Assembly: GCF_002896875.1 (NCBI RefSeq)
Contig: NZ_CP023278.1
Span: 6,330,501-6,394,500, forward strand
Length of the DNA: 64,000 nt
Direction of reading: 5' to 3'
Source: Nostoc sp. CENA543
Lineage (GTDB): Bacteria > Cyanobacteriota > Cyanobacteriia > Cyanobacteriales > Nostocaceae
Under the pieces are notes generated by a model. The model was not told the origin of the DNA, made no database searches, and saw nothing but the letters and a program-made list of their open reading frames with translations. Both the position numbers and the translations under genes were made by a program. The stretch's first letter is position 1; each line of letters begins with the position of its first letter. Positions 26,148-34,813 of this stretch are shown piece after piece.

Positions 26148-27053
26148 TTAACCGGAAGCAGAAGATTCAGCTTGTAAATCCACAATTAATTGTGCTAAAT
26201 GATCACTACTTGCTTGATAAACTCTGCCACAAAAGTCACAAGTTGCTTCTGCCCCATCATCTTTTACAATCATATCTTGTAACTCAGCTTCTCCCAACAT
26301 CTTTAACGCCCCTAAGACCCGATCAAAAGAACATCCACAGTGGAAGCGTAAAATTTGGCTTTCTGGGAAAATATTTAAACCCATATCGCCGAGTAAATCA
26401 TGGAATATTTCCGGCAAAGTTTTACCAGCTTGCAACAATGGTGTAAACCCTGATAAGGCAGCCACCCGTGATTCTAACTTTGCCACTAATTCTTCATCTC
26501 TGGCGGCTTTCGGTAACACCTGCACTAACAACCCACCAGATGCAGTGACTCCATTAGCACCAACAAATACACCTAAAACTAATGCTGAGGGTGTTTGTTC
26601 TGAATTCACGAGGTAGTGAGCCACATCATCACCGATTTCGCCAGAAACCAGTTCCACTGTACTGGAGTAAGGATAGCCATAACCAATATCTCTAACTACA
26701 TAGAGATAGCCATTACCCACAGCACCACCCACATCTAGTTTCCCTCTGGCGTTGGGAGGCAATTCGATAGAGGGATTACCTACGTAACCCCTGACTGTAC
26801 CATCTAAGCCAGCATCTACTAAAATACCGCCCAAAGGCCCATCACCTTTAACTCGGACGTTAACCCTAGATCCTGGACGCTTCATGCTAGAAGCCATCAA
26901 TAAACCAGCCACCATCGTCCGCCCCAGAGCCGCCGTTGCTACGTAAGAAAGCTGGTGGCGTTGCCGTGCTTCTTCTGTCAGACGCGTAGTGATTGCACCT
27001 ACTGCACGAATTCCACCATCGGCTGCTGTGGCGCGAATTAATTGATCCGCCAT
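26148..27053 (-). CDS. hslO: Hsp33 redox-regulated chaperonin
   Basis: Holdase chaperone activated by oxidation, when its zinc-bound cysteines form disulfides. The N-terminal domain MADQLIRATAADGGIRAV and GDGPLGGILVDAG are typical. The redox switch is complete: CGC near residues 239-241 and CDFC near 272-275, the expected CxC...CxxC arrangement. Length of 301 residues is normal. It is a single gene, divergent from nothing nearby; a histidine kinase gene follows upstream on the same strand 100 bases away. Confidence 0.96.
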   Translation of the reverse strand: MADQLIRATAADGGIRAVGAITTRLTEEARQRHQLSYVATAALGRTMVAGLLMASSMKRPGSRVNVRVKGDGPLGGILVDAGLDGTVRGYVGNPSIELPPNARGKLDVGGAVGNGYLYVVRDIGYGYPYSSTVELVSGEIGDDVAHYLVNSEQTPSALVLGVFVGANGVTASGGLLVQVLPKAARDEELVAKLESRVAALSGFTPLLQAGKTLPEIFHDLLGDMGLNIFPESQILRFHCGCSFDRVLGALKMLGEAELQDMIVKDDGAEATCDFCGRVYQASSDHLAQLIVDLQAESSASG

Positions 27054-27152
27054 GAAAACCTTACCAATAATAATTGCTCAACAAACGCCCTTGCTCTTCA
27101 GCGTCGGGTTTCAAGTAACTTTTAGTATAACAAAACTTAACTTATACAAAAT

Positions 27153-28385
27153 TTACGTAGGTATCGTTTGTCTCATGGGTAGCCTAATATCAATTTTTGT
27201 ACCTTGGTTGACAGTAGAGCTACATTTAATTGAGCCTCCATGTTGCTCAACAATAATTTGATGGCTAATAGACAAACCTAAACCTGTTCCTTGACCAACT
27301 GGCTTAGTAGTAAAAAAAGGTTGAAAAATATTCTGGCGAGTTTCTTCACTCATCCCACAACCATTATCAGCAATTGAGATAGTGATATGATTATCTTCAC
27401 AAATAAATGTGCGAATCCAAATAGTTGGTTTATCCAATGTGTCTTGACTAAAAGCATGAGCTTTTTGCATCAAAGCATCAATGGCATTATTCAGTAGATT
27501 GAGAAATACTTGATTTAAATATCGGGGATTACAAAAAAAATGCGGAATGTTGCCGTATTCTTTAATCACTGAAATAGCTTGGCTATTATTAGCAAAAGCT
27601 TTCAGCCTACTTTGCAAAATCACAATTGTACTATCAATACCTTGGTGAATATCAGCTTTTTTATAATCAGCCTCATTTAACCGAGAAAAATTTGATAGGG
27701 ATTCTACAATCTCCATAATGCGATTTGCACCCACCTGCATCGAATTTAACAGATTTGGTAAATCACTCTGGATGAAATGAAAGTCGCTATTATCAAGAAT
27801 ATTAATGATTTTAGACTCTGGATTGGGATAGACATGAGCGTAGGTTGCTATAATATTCAGTAATTCATGGATATATTGTTTGAGGTATTGTAAATTGCCA
27901 TGAATGAAACTGACAGGATTATTAATTTCGTGAGCAACCCCGGCTACCATTGTACCCAACGCTAACATAGTTTCGCGTTGAATTAATTGCATTTGAGTGT
28001 GTTGTGTTTCTTGCAGTTTCGATAATGCAAATTCTGCATCTTCCTTCGCTACACGATATTTTTCCTGAACTACTAACAATCTTTGCAGAGTTTGATAATA
28101 AATAGTAACTGTAAACAATACAAATAAAGCTCCAAAAAAGAACACCATACCAGTGAGCAATGGTATCCAATCTATCAACCTAGCAATTGTTAAATATATA
28201 CATAAAGAATAGCCAAACAAGAAAAACACCATTAGCAAAAACATTATTTGCCAACTCAATCGCTCTGGCTCTTTTTTGAACAATTTGAGAATTTTGCTAG
28301 CTTTGATAATAGATAGTCCCATAATTCCAGCACCAAGCGCAATCATAGTGACAATGGAATACAGTACGAGTGGGGAATTTAACAT
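27153..28385 (-). CDS. Membrane sensor histidine kinase
   Basis: 410 residues. The N-terminal part contains three or four TM helices (LVLYSIVTMIALGAGIMGL, IMFLLMVFFLFGYSLCIYL, WIPLLTGMVFFFGALFVLF). A coiled linker follows, then the H-box GTMVAGVAHEINNPVSFIHG with the phospho-accepting His near residue 152. The ATPase part has N-box NQVFLNLLNNAIDAL, G1 ISIADNGCGMSEETR, FFTTKPVGQGTGLGLSISHQ and HGGSIKCSS. There is no periplasmic sensor domain, PAS or HAMP that I can see, so it may sense within the membrane. No response regulator lies beside it, so it is an orphan kinase. Confidence 0.92.
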   Translation of the reverse strand: MLNSPLVLYSIVTMIALGAGIMGLSIIKASKILKLFKKEPERLSWQIMFLLMVFFLFGYSLCIYLTIARLIDWIPLLTGMVFFFGALFVLFTVTIYYQTLQRLLVVQEKYRVAKEDAEFALSKLQETQHTQMQLIQRETMLALGTMVAGVAHEINNPVSFIHGNLQYLKQYIHELLNIIATYAHVYPNPESKIINILDNSDFHFIQSDLPNLLNSMQVGANRIMEIVESLSNFSRLNEADYKKADIHQGIDSTIVILQSRLKAFANNSQAISVIKEYGNIPHFFCNPRYLNQVFLNLLNNAIDALMQKAHAFSQDTLDKPTIWIRTFICEDNHITISIADNGCGMSEETRQNIFQPFFTTKPVGQGTGLGLSISHQIIVEQHGGSIKCSSTVNQGTKIDIRLPMRQTIPT

Positions 28386-28690
28386 AGTATATATTTACAA
28401 TAAAAAGATGAATCACATCATTGTTGATGAATTAACCTCAAAATTCATTAACACATTAACATTTATATAATTTAAATAAAAATCAACACTGTGCTGTTAC
28501 TAATAAACTATAATTTTCTTGTAAACTACAAGAGCATCAATTAATTTTTATCAAAATTTTATGTATTTTATTGATGCGTAAAGCCAGTATATATTTGAGC
28601 TTAAATAAATAAAACCCTACTATTTCTATTTCCAAATATAGTAATTATCTATCAATTGTCATATTCTACCCAAACATCATCACCAGTATA

Positions 28691-28790
28691 GGCATCAGAT
28701 TTGATTACAAAACATACTCTCTAAAAGAGGAAACAGGGAATAAGAAATTATACGGAGTTTTTTTCTAAAATCAAATAATGAATCACATAC
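28691..28790. mobile_element. IS630-related MITE-like element A (100 bp)
   Basis: Flanked by TA on both sides (28689-28690 and 28791-28792). The left end GGCATCAGATTTGATTAC and the inner right-end stretch TACGGAGTTTTTTTCTAAAA then TCAAATA resemble the ends of the IS630 element 1.5 kb away (right end TACGGAGCTTTTTCAGAAAT, CAAATA). It encodes nothing and shares internal sequence (AGGAAACAGGGAA) with element B. The right boundary is less certain than the left. Confidence 0.55.
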
Positions 28791-28867
28791 TAGCATAAAA
28801 AATTACTTTAAATTTTTTGTCTACACGGTGATATTAAACCTGTGGATGGGTAACTTAAGTTTATGTA

Positions 28868-28964
28868 GGAATCCGATTTGATTATTGAAATTACTTACTT
28901 AGGTAGGGAACAGGAAAAAGGTACATAGGTGTATTGAACTTTTTCAGAAATCAAATATGATTTC
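28868..28964. mobile_element. IS630-related MITE-like element B (97 bp)
   Basis: Flanked by TA at 28866-28867 and 28965-28966. Its left end GGAATCCGATTTGATTATTG and right end CTTTTTCAGAAATCAAATAT then GATTTC form terminal inverted repeats. The right end differs from the inverted left end of the nearby IS630 by one base in 26. It has no coding capacity, so it could only move using transposase from a full element. Confidence 0.7.
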
Positions 28965-28994
28965 TATATTCCTTTAAATAACTTGTATTAAGAT

Positions 28995-29935
28995 ATGCCA
29001 AAACGAATCATTGCTGAACTAAATGAAGAACAAGAAGCAATGATAGCCATCTACCGAGACAAATGGCGAAAGGTAGCAATTTCTACAGAAACAATTGATT
29101 ATGAAAAAGTTGTAGCAATCATCAAAGCAGCTTATGTGGTGAGTGACTATCCTGAACCGGAGATTTTATTTTACAGTAATCCTCTGTTAGCAATTCAAGA
29201 AATCATAGCAATTGACAATTTTAGAAATTATCTAGGGCGTAAAATTCATATTAAGTTCTTAAAAAGAGTATTAGAACATATTCAACACGGAATAAATCAA
29301 CAGCTTGATTATCAATTCCACATTAGATTGAGAAATCAAATACAATTTCCTAAATTTCCATATTACCCAACTGCAAGCAATCCACAAAATTCATACTTTC
29401 CACATAGTGTGAGAGAAAGTATTCAATAGCAATTAAGTCATGATCTCGATTCAATGGAAGTTGAGTATATTGATATTTTATATTTGACACAACCCTTGAC
29501 GAGAACGGCAGATTGGGCAATTTGGGGTTGTATGTTAGATTTTTGTATTTCAGTTCTTGGACTTCACCACGACAAGAAAAAATGGCGAGTATTTCAAGAT
29601 TTAATTCAATATTGTGGTTTGATATCCAAATTTGAGAAGGTTTGTATAGTGTGCGATCGCCCTTGCAAGTTATCGTTTAATCAAGACAATATCCTTCACG
29701 CTGAAGGAGAAGCCGCAATTCAATTTCCTGACGGTTATAGCATTTATGTACATCATGGTGTCCGATTACCAGCGAAATATAAGATGTAGAACTAATGTTT
29801 TTATTACCAATGACTTGTCCTAGCAAACAAAGGATTCATGTATTGTGGGTACTACCTGATATTCAATCAGCACAAGATATTATTTTTTGGGTAAATTGGG
29901 GTATTGCTCCTGAAGAGTTTAGTATGCAAACTTAA
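28995..29935 (+). pseudogene. Broken DUF6745-type gene
   Basis: Three pieces match, from memory, one DUF6745 protein of cyanobacteria. Piece 1 (28995-29426) begins MPKRIIAELNEEQEAMIAIY and stops at TAG 29427. Piece 2 continues in the same frame (29430-29786) with WAIWGCMLDFCISVLGL and EKVCIVCDRPCKLSF and HAEGEAAIQFPDGYSIYVHH, and ends at TAG 29787. Piece 3 (29795-29935), in another frame, has the family C-terminus MTCPSKQRIHVLWVLPDI and WVNWGIAPEEFSMQT. Roughly 60 residues expected between pieces 2 and 3 are missing. So at least one nonsense change and one deletion have inactivated it. The function of the family is unknown. It abuts MITE-like element B. Confidence 0.72.
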
Positions 29936-29973
29936 GCGTTTTAACTATTAGTAAGAAATTAAATTAATCATTT

Positions 29974-30195
29974 ATGTCTATTTCCAAAAGCTTTATTGAT
30001 AATTTATTACCTAATTCAGAGATAGAAGCCGATTTAATCAATACTCTATGGGAGAATGAATCAGAGTGTGTACTTGAATTAGCGCAAAGAAAAATTATAG
30101 TTCCTCGTAATGTACAACTAGAAGTAGTATCTAAAAGTTATAGGCAAAATAATTATCAAATTGGTTTTGGTAATTATTTTGCGACTCAAATATAG
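29974..30195 (+). pseudogene. Small ORF truncated by the IS630 insertion
   Basis: 73 codons (MSISKSFIDNLLPNSEIEAD at the start, QNNYQIGFGNYFATQI at the end). The stop TAG is created at 30193-30195, exactly where the TA target and the first base of the IS630 element meet, so the original 3' end is displaced to after 31348. Sequence after the element is open in more than one frame, so I cannot state the true C-terminus. The family is not recognised. Confidence 0.5.
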
Positions 30196-31346
30196 GAATC
30201 ATATTTGATTTCTGAAAAAGACTTCGAGATAATAAGGTCAGAGATACCTGTCTAATAACGAACAATGATAAACCAGCATCTAGAAATGGCGATGCCTACG
30301 GCGGAAGTAGCAATCGCAGAACTACAAGAATTTATAGATAGTCGTCCAGATGCTCGTGAAGTAAGAAAAGCTTTGGCAGTAAAACTAGTGTATCAAGGTT
30401 ACAAGTATGGAGAAATTCAAACAATTTTAGATGTGTCAATTGGTTCAATAACAAGCTGGAAGAAAGCTTACCAGGAAAAGGGAATTTTGGGTTTGCGCTT
30501 AAACTATAAGGGCAGAAAAAGTTATTTGAGTGATGAACAGCTCCTGCAAGTATTAAGTTGGTTGCAAACTAAAGAAATTTGGGAGTTGGGGGAACTGGAA
30601 TATAAATTAGCATTTGAATATGATGTCATCTACGAATCGAAACGAAGTTACTATGATTTATTTGAAGCAGCAGGAATTAGTTGGAAAAAGACTACAGGCT
30701 TGAATCCAAAGGCTGATCAGGAGGTGGTTGCGGCAAAAAAAAACAACTTGAAACATTGCTGGCAAGCAACAGAGAGGAAATAGAAGCACGAAAGCTGAGA
30801 GTATTACTAATAGATGAGTGTCATTTATTATGGGGAGACGTAAATGGTTATGTTTGGGGAAGAACTGACCAAGAAATAGCAATTGAAGTCGTTAATGAAC
30901 GAGATAAACAGACATATTATGGTGCAGTTGATTATCTCGACGGAAAGCTACTCTTGAAAGCATATAATGCTGGTAATTCAGACAATACAATTGATTATTT
31001 ACGTTATTTATTAGAATCTTCTCCCGACCAAAGATTGCTTCTGATTTGGGATGGTGCTTCTTATCATCGTTCACATTTAGTTCAAAACTTTTTAGGCGAG
31101 ATAAATCAAGGTTTACCGCCAGAAAAATGGAAAATTCATTGCATTCGTTTTGCTCCTAATTGTCCATCGCAAAATCCTATAGAGGATATTTGGTTACAAG
31201 CGAAAACCTGGGTTCGACGCTTTTGTGCTTTAATTCCAACATTTCGCCATTTAAAGTGGATGTTTGAGTGGTTTCTCCGAAATACTATGTTTGATTTTAT
31301 GTCTCTTCAGATGTACGGAGCTTTTTCAGAAATCAAATACTAGTCC
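30195..31346 (+). mobile_element. Complete IS630-family insertion sequence (1152 bp)
   Basis: Bounded by TA dinucleotides (30193-30194 and 31347-31348), the target duplicated by IS630/Tc1 elements. Terminal inverted repeats are 26 bases with 23 identical; the inner 19 bases (TATTTGATTTCTGAAAAAG) are perfect. The transposase is encoded in two overlapping frames. Both ends and the coding frame appear intact apart from the frameshift site, so the element may be active. Confidence 0.88.
30265..31343 (+). CDS. IS630 transposase, probably made by -1 frameshifting
   Basis: The first frame (30265-30783) gives an N-terminal helix-turn-helix part (KALAVKLVYQGYKYGEIQTI, then GSITSWKKAYQEKGILGLRL). The second frame (up to 31343) gives the DDE catalytic part: LLIDECHLLWGD with the first Asp, LLIWDGASYHRS with the second Asp, and SQNPIEDIWLQAK with the Glu. 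The frames join at nine A residues (30735-30743, codons GCA AAA AAA AAC): a -1 slip on A-AAA-AAA makes one protein of about 359 residues. Programmed frameshifting at A runs is known for some IS630 elements. A plain frameshift mutation is the alternative. Confidence 0.85.
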
Positions 31347-31630
31347 TATAGCAATTGGAGGAGTGAAAAAAATAGAATCAGGTATTTTATACCCAGTCTA
31401 CTGCTTTGCTACTATATTTTATACTCTGGAGAAGAGGGTCATAACTGTAGATATTCACTCAGAAATGCGATAAAAAGTGAGAATAAGCTTTTCAGCTTAT
31501 CCCAAACTCAGGTTACTTTAGGAGCATCCATAATAAATTACGGATAAACGCCTGACTTTTTCTACCTCCCTGACTTCTGCATCCATGATTTAGGATTAGT
31601 ATAGAAACTTATGTCATTGAGCTTCTACAA
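31347..31630. other. Intergenic sequence after IS630
   Basis: About 280 bases, presumably with the displaced 3' part of the small ORF interrupted by IS630. A 69-codon frame spanning the IS border (31264-31473) is open only because it starts inside the transposase gene. No other feature is seen. Confidence 0.4.
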
Positions 31631-32023
31631 ATGCTAGGGAATTTCCAACACAGCCAACTGCGAATCGAAATAGAAGCCTCAGCTAGTGCCATCCGTGATA
31701 GTCTGTTACGGACTGAGAAACTGGAAAAATGGCTGATAGGGCAAAGATTTGCGCCAGGAATACCAGATGAATTGACTACAGGAGTAGAGTTTACTACCTG
31801 GACTGGTGCGATCGCCATTCATCATAAAGTAGATGTCGCCAAACCCAACTGCTTACGTTTGTTACTCAGTGGGGGTATTGATGGATTTCACGAATGGTAT
31901 TGGGGAGACGGTTGGGTGCAATCTCGAATTGAAGGTATATCACTACTACCCCTCAACTTAGGACAAACCATCAGCCTATTGAGTTTACGTCAGTTCCTCG
32001 CTGCATCTCCCAGCAAGGTTTAA
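31631..32023 (+). CDS. SRPBCC/START-like ligand-binding fold protein
   Basis: 130 residues. The sequence QLRIEIEASASAIRDSLLRT near the start, EKWLIGQRFAPGIPDELTTG and FHEWYWGDGWVQSRIEGIS near residue 90 fit the polyketide-cyclase/SRPBCC fold, where a long C-terminal helix packs across a beta-sheet cavity. It has no signal peptide. The substrate is unknown. ATG 31631 lacks an obvious ribosome-binding site. The gene is single and convergent with the universal stress gene. Confidence 0.65.
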   Translation: MLGNFQHSQLRIEIEASASAIRDSLLRTEKLEKWLIGQRFAPGIPDELTTGVEFTTWTGAIAIHHKVDVAKPNCLRLLLSGGIDGFHEWYWGDGWVQSRIEGISLLPLNLGQTISLLSLRQFLAASPSKV

Positions 32024-32128
32024 CTACTGCTCATCACCCACCGAACTCACCACCGGCTAAACGCCGCGCTACCGCTAACAGCACTCATTATTTCTACCTT
32101 GTCTACCTTGTCTCCCCTACATCCCATT

Positions 32129-32554
32129 CTAACTAGGCTTAACCACCCACACTGAACAAACAGCCTCTTCCACTACTTGACTACTCACAGAACCTAAAAC
32201 AATCCTTGTCATACCTGTTAAACCACGACTGCCAATAATAATTAAATCTGCTTTGTAGATATTAGCCAGACGAATAATTTCTTCCGCCGGATTACCGGCT
32301 ACTATTTCAATTTGACTTTTAACTGATAACTGTTCTTGAAAAGATTGTAATTGCTGTTCAATTTGAAAAGTGGAAAATCTTAAAGACTGGGGTTGAGGAC
32401 GATCAGCCGGTAAGTCTATTTCTGACTCTGCTGTAGAAAACACATGACACAAAATCACCCTAGTCTCTGGTGATAACACCAAATCATCTAAAGTCTGAAT
32501 GACTCGTGCTGCAATTTCTGAACCATCGAGAGCCACCAAAATAGTTTCTAGCAC
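32129..32554 (-). CDS. Universal stress protein (UspA family)
   Basis: 141 residues of an alpha/beta USP domain. The start LETILVALDGSEIAARVIQT and the ATP-binding ending DLIIIGSRGLTGMTRIVLGS, then SSQVVEEAVCSVWVVKP (G-2x-G-9x-G-S type), suggest a nucleotide-binding USP of the MJ0577 class. I chose GTG at 32554 because GAGGAG lies nine bases before it. A longer frame from 32674 would add 40 residues encoded by STRR heptamers and is unlikely to be translated. Such proteins help survival under stress; the target is unknown. Confidence 0.88.
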   Translation of the reverse strand: MLETILVALDGSEIAARVIQTLDDLVLSPETRVILCHVFSTAESEIDLPADRPQPQSLRFSTFQIEQQLQSFQEQLSVKSQIEIVAGNPAEEIIRLANIYKADLIIIGSRGLTGMTRIVLGSVSSQVVEEAVCSVWVVKPS

Positions 32555-32589
32555 TGCTGTTATCTCCTCAGATGTACACCCGTAGCTTA

Positions 32590-32745
32590 GGAGTGGGGAC
32601 TGGGGATTGGAGATTGGGGACTGGGGAATGGGGACTGGGGACAAGGTAGACAAGGTAGAATTTATTTCTTTCAAAGCTCACAACTCACCACTCAGCACTC
32701 CCCACTCAGCACTCAGCACTCCCCACTCAGCACTCAACACTCCAA
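32590..32745. repeat. Two STRR arrays upstream of the universal stress gene
   Basis: 32590-32642 holds GGGGACT/GGGGATT/GGGAATG heptamers, and 32688-32745 holds AGCACTC/CCCACTC heptamers (CACTCAGCACTCCCCACTCA and so on). Together they fill the whole leader of the minus-strand gene and the 3' side of hisD. Confidence 0.85.
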
Positions 32746-32810
32746 AGCTACTTAGACTTTCAGTTTGTAACTACTGAGTAGGTTTTAGTCAAACTATAGG
32801 GAAAAATTAA

Positions 32811-34121
32811 TCATTCTTCAGGTTCATCTTTTTGGAGACGACGGCGCACGGAATCAGTGTGAGAGGGTAAACCTTCGGCTGATGCTAGTGTATCTATTGC
32901 ACCGGCAACTTTTTGTAGAGCTGTGGTGGAATATTGAATAATGTTGGAATGCTTCAGGAAAGTTTCTACTCCCAACGGGGAAGCATAACGAGCCGCGCCA
33001 GAAGTCGGTAATGTATGATTAGGCCCTGCTAAATAGTCTCCTACCGCTTCTGGTGTAGAGTAGCCTAAAAATATTGCGCCTGCATGACGAATTTGAGGGA
33101 GTAACGCCCAAGGGTCTTTAATTTCTAATTCTAAATGTTCCGGTGCAAATTCATTAGAGAGTTCGGCGGCTGCATCTAAAGATTCCACCAGGATTATTAA
33201 ACCGTAATGAGCGATCGCTTTTTCTGTATCTATCCGTCGTGGATGATCTACTAGCTGTCTTTCCACCGCTACTTGTACATTTTTCGCCAAAGCCGGATCT
33301 GTAGTTAATAAAATCGCCGCCGCCATTGGATCATGTTCAGCCTGCGCTAGCATATCCGTCGCCACATGGATAGGGTTAGCAGTTTGATCAGCAATAATCA
33401 ACACCTCACTAGGCCCTGCTAAACAATCAATCCCTACCTTACCGTAAACTAGCTTTTTCGCTAAGGTGACATAGATATTACCAGGCCCAGTAATTACATC
33501 TACTTTGGGTATGGTTTCTGTACCATACGCTAAAGCGGCGATCGCTTGCGCTCCTCCCACCCGATAAATTTCCTTGATACCAGCCTCCTGCGCCGCTACT
33601 AACACCGCCGGGTTAATCGTCTTTTCCGTTCCTGGTGGTGTCACCATCACTATCCGAGGAACACCTGCTACCTTTGCTGGAATCGCATTCATTAGCACCG
33701 AACTCGGATAAGCAGCTCGTCCCCCAGGAACATATAACCCTGCCTTATCTACAGGCGTGTACCTTTTACCTAAAACCACATCATCATCCCCAAAGTTTAC
33801 CCAACTTTTAGGGACACGCTGACGATGAAAAGCTTCTATTTGCTTACAAGCCAACTTAATCGCGGACAACAGTTCTGGTGACACCTGTTGGTAAGCCGCA
33901 TCCAATTCCGAACCTTTCACCAGCAGTTCTTCTGGCTGGAGAATTTGATGGTCAAATTCGGCAGTATAATGTAGCACAGCTTTATCGCCTTGGCGTTTCA
34001 CTGCTTGCAACACTTCTCGCACCGTCGCCTCTTTATGAAGAACTTGTTCATCATCGGTGCGATCGCAGATCCGTTGCAATTCTGCTTTTACATCTGCCTG
34101 CTGAGTAATGATTCGCAGCAT
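32811..34121 (-). CDS. hisD: Histidinol dehydrogenase
   Basis: Catalyses the last two steps of histidine synthesis, oxidising L-histidinol to L-histidine with two NAD, using zinc. Motifs seen are YVPGGRAAYPSSVLMNAIPA, GPSEVLIIADQTANP, AEHDPMAAA with zinc-ligand residues, NEFAPEHLELE with the catalytic Glu-His, and GDYLAGPNHTLPTSGAARY. Length of 436 residues is normal. It is a single gene, as usual in cyanobacteria where his genes are scattered. The rpsT gene diverges upstream. Confidence 0.97.
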   Translation of the reverse strand: MLRIITQQADVKAELQRICDRTDDEQVLHKEATVREVLQAVKRQGDKAVLHYTAEFDHQILQPEELLVKGSELDAAYQQVSPELLSAIKLACKQIEAFHRQRVPKSWVNFGDDDVVLGKRYTPVDKAGLYVPGGRAAYPSSVLMNAIPAKVAGVPRIVMVTPPGTEKTINPAVLVAAQEAGIKEIYRVGGAQAIAALAYGTETIPKVDVITGPGNIYVTLAKKLVYGKVGIDCLAGPSEVLIIADQTANPIHVATDMLAQAEHDPMAAAILLTTDPALAKNVQVAVERQLVDHPRRIDTEKAIAHYGLIILVESLDAAAELSNEFAPEHLELEIKDPWALLPQIRHAGAIFLGYSTPEAVGDYLAGPNHTLPTSGAARYASPLGVETFLKHSNIIQYSTTALQKVAGAIDTLASAEGLPSHTDSVRRRLQKDEPEE

Positions 34122-34267
34122 GGAGTAAGGACAATGCCAAAATTTTAGAATATTCCTGCCTGAGAACTAGGTTAGCTCCTACCCCATAAAGGCCAAGAGT
34201 TGATGCTGATTCTCTTCTCTAGCTTAACCTGGATTTTTTTGATACTCTCAAGGTCTATGAAATTGAT

Positions 34268-34352
34268 TGGGGATTGGGGACTGGGGATTGGGGACTGGGG
34301 ACTAGGGAAGAAATGCTAATGACTAATGACTAATGACTAATGACTAATGACT
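34268..34352. repeat. STRR arrays between hisD and rpsT
   Basis: 34268-34306 has GGGGATT/GGGGACT units. 34316-34350 has five to six tandem ACTAATG heptamers. They sit between the divergent hisD and rpsT genes (34122-34449), where both promoters should be; no other feature of that gap is clear. Confidence 0.85.
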
Positions 34353-34449
34353 AATTTTTTTTCAGAACCCCTAACATTGGCAAAATAGATGCTATATTAG
34401 TAAGTCTAGTAGTGTGTGTACATAATTAATAGTCTTTTTGGGATCGACT

Positions 34450-34743
34450 GTGGCGAATACAAAGTCTGCTCTTAAGCGCGCCAAAATCGCAGAACGCAAT
34501 CGGCTGCGTAATAAAACCTATAAATCAGCTGTAAAAACGCTGATGAAAAAATATCTGGAAGCGGTTCAAGTCTATACCGCAAACCCTACACCAGAACTTC
34601 AGGAACAAGTACAAACAAGGCTGTCGGAAGCTTATAGCAAAATCGACAAAGCCGTAAAACGTGGCGTTCTTCATCCCAACAATGGGGCAAGAAAAAAATC
34701 GAGATTGGCCAGCAAGCTCAAGCCACTGACAAAAACAGCGTAA
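34450..34743 (+). CDS. rpsT: 30S ribosomal protein S20
   Basis: Binds 16S rRNA early in 30S assembly. The start (M)[20 protein letters not shown] and the very basic, helical make-up (KPLTKTA end) are those of S20. I chose GTG 34450, which gives 97 residues and the normal N-terminus; a TTG four codons upstream is not supported. tatD follows after 70 bases of TAGTTA-type repeat. Confidence 0.96.
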   Translation: MANTKSALKRAKIAERNRLRNKTYKSAVKTLMKKYLEAVQVYTANPTPELQEQVQTRLSEAYSKIDKAVKRGVLHPNNGARKKSRLASKLKPLTKTA

Positions 34744-34813
34744 GCAGTTATTAGTCATTAGTTACTAGTCCTTGACTAAATAACTAATGATTAGTAATTA
34801 ACGACTAACAACC

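Larger units (their letters stand above)
28386..28994. other. A+T-rich intergenic region holding two MITE-like elements
   Basis: No gene is supported. Two elements of about 100 bp related to the IS630 ends (28691-28790 and 28868-28964) occupy its right half. The left 300 bases are very A+T-rich and should include the promoter of the histidine kinase gene. Confidence 0.6.

Noticed and set aside
28995-29789. Programmed readthrough of the TAG at 29427
   Set aside because: A second lesion (missing segment and frame change before 29795) is present in the same gene, so loss of function is the simpler reading.
31264-31473. A 69-codon frame at the right end of IS630
   Set aside because: It starts inside the transposase gene in another frame and crosses the element border, so it cannot be an old gene as it stands.
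32555-32674. N-terminal extension of the universal stress protein
   Set aside because: The extra 40 codons are STRR heptamers, and GTG 32554 has a good ribosome-binding site and the family start.
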